From contig JAECYW010000004.1 of assembly GCA_023014335.1 (NCBI GenBank), forward strand, positions 2,294,001 to 2,358,000: a stretch of 64,000 bases of DNA, written 5' to 3'. A model generated the notes under the pieces. That model did no database searches. It saw only the letters and a program-made list of their open reading frames with translations, and was not told the DNA's origin. The stretch comes from Galerina marginata (Eukaryota; Basidiomycota; Agaricomycetes; Agaricales; Galerinaceae). How positions within the stretch are numbered: position 1 is the stretch's first letter; each line of letters opens with the position of its first letter. The position numbers and the translations under genes are program-made. This document shows positions 63,044 to 64,000 of this stretch, piece after piece.

Positions 63044-64000
63044 TCAATTAAGAACAGCATCTAAATGCATCATTGCGGTTCTCGAAACACTGCGATGACC
63101 TTTCTGCTTGCGTACAGCCCACTGCGCCGCCTCACCCGTTAACCCCATATGATAGGCTGACATCCACTGCCACAAACGGTTAATGAACCGCCGTATCACC
63201 TCAACGGGACACCCATCAAGAGCCGCCAAAGCAGCATCCTTTGCTTGTTGGAAGGTATTTTTGTCTACCTGTCGGTACTGGTATTTAGCCCATCCCCAAT
63301 ACTATGAAATTTAATGTAGAGATAAGAAAAAATGTTAAGCAGCAAGGAAAATCGTGACTCACCATTTTGATGGGATTGAGTTCACAATGAAATTTGGGCA
63401 GAAAAATGCATTCATGACCAGCTTCCCGAATGACGGTTTCGAGCACAGAAATTTGATTGGCAAAGTCATCCTGCTTACTGAGAATGCGGGCCATGCAGCA
63501 ATCATCATTCTCAAAAGGACAGACTGGGGCGCATTTTGCACGAAGGCAACTGACGTTGAAGCCGCGCTCTTCGAGAGTTTGCTGCAGACCTTTTTGCTCT
63601 CCGGATTCAGTGGTCATTTTTTGAATCCTACCACAGTATTCTGGAAATGGGTTGGATTCCAGGATGATGGTGTCCTTCTGTCGTTGTTGAGCTCCCCCAT
63701 TTGATTTATTCATTTCAAAAGCTTTGAGGGCATCGGGTGCTAATGCAGCATGTGCGGATGACTGGTCATAAATAAACAAGGCCTGGCATCCGGGATGTGC
63801 TTCTTCAAAGACGGGGATTGCCTTCTTGATCACCTGGTCAATGAGCTGCTTTGAATCCCACCATGGATCACCATTTGAACCCGGATGAATAATCTGCCGC
63901 GCTTCCTTGAGGACTTCGCCATTTGGACCTTTCACAACTAAGCGCCCGTTCTCGGGCTCAATATATTCCGAGTCATGGATGAGGCGCCCTCGATCTTTCT
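63044..64000 (-). CDS. DDE-type transposase-derived protein, 5' part missing
   Basis: Runs off the window end. In reading order it shows IEPENGRLVVKGPNGEV, GDPWWDSKQLIDQVIKKAIP, CQALFIYDQSSAHAALAPDA (aspartate motif like the DNxxxH of Tc1/IS630-type enzymes), a Cys-rich stretch (CLRAKCAPVCPF...CC), and GHECIFLPKFHCELNPIKM. A 61-nt intron (63302-63362) joins YWGWAKYQYRQVDKNTFQQA. It ends in AAQWAVRKQKGHRSVSRTAM and a stop at 63044-63046. The family is common in basidiomycete genomes. The usual Glu after LNPI is Lys here, so the enzyme may be inactive. No frame break is visible in the part present. Confidence 0.8.

Overview
The window reads as nuclear DNA of a mushroom-forming basidiomycete (Agaricomycete type). 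Genes are dense, sit on both strands, and are cut by many short introns (mostly about 50-110 nt, GT-AG with some GC-AG). Flanking UTR space is small, several promoters are shared divergently, and the proteins match fungal families. All calls come from reading the sequence by eye; gene models were built by joining exons whose reading frames and conserved motifs agree.

Layout. 1-8.2 kb (+): 3' part of a membrane-type casein kinase 1, a bifunctional 6-phosphofructo-2-kinase/fructose-2,6-bisphosphatase, a small protein with a mitochondrial-like leader, and an Hst3/Hst4-like sirtuin. 8.6-10.1 kb (-): an SRA/YDG-domain gene whose frame appears broken twice. 10.5-18.8 kb: two tandem phosphoketolase genes (-) and a divergent acetate kinase gene (+), which together encode a complete phosphoketolase-acetate kinase route. 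19-21.5 kb (-): a possible small DUF6593-like gene and a Ser-rich protein with a C-terminal helix. 21.8-25 kb: ERG24 sterol reductase (+) and a secreted GH128-type glucanase (-).

25.4-33 kb (-): a zinc-finger plus YEATS-domain chromatin protein and a tandem pair of paralogous C2H2 transcription-factor genes whose promoters are also duplicated. 33.6-36.5 kb (+): two plasma-membrane-type proteins (a Mid2-like Ser-rich sensor and a four-span protein). 36.9-42.6 kb: a Pro-rich coiled-coil protein (-), an MMTAG2-like protein (+) and the OLA1/YchF ATPase (-). 42.8-48.7 kb: a GPI-type surface protein (+), a MED25-like Mediator subunit (+), a PITH-domain protein (-) and a UBX-domain protein (+). 48.8-62.4 kb: UBA4 (-), APC10/DOC1 (+), a DDT/WHIM-PHD remodelling factor (-), an alpha/beta hydrolase (-), DBP2 RNA helicase with a long internal intron (-), a Rap/Rsr1-like GTPase (-) and eIF4B (-). 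63-64 kb (-): the 3' half of a DDE-type transposase running off the window.

How genes work together. PFKFB sets fructose-2,6-bisphosphate and so glycolytic flux. The phosphoketolases split xylulose-5-P or fructose-6-P to acetyl phosphate, and acetate kinase can turn this to acetate plus ATP. Most of the rest is housekeeping (translation, ubiquitin-like pathways, cell cycle, chromatin, Mediator). No rRNA, tRNA or CRISPR was seen. The most notable observations are the phosphoketolase pair with a gene-conversion-like tract, the 669-nt DBP2 intron, a possible mitochondrial start for OLA1, the duplicated C2H2 gene-plus-promoter unit, and the broken SRA gene.
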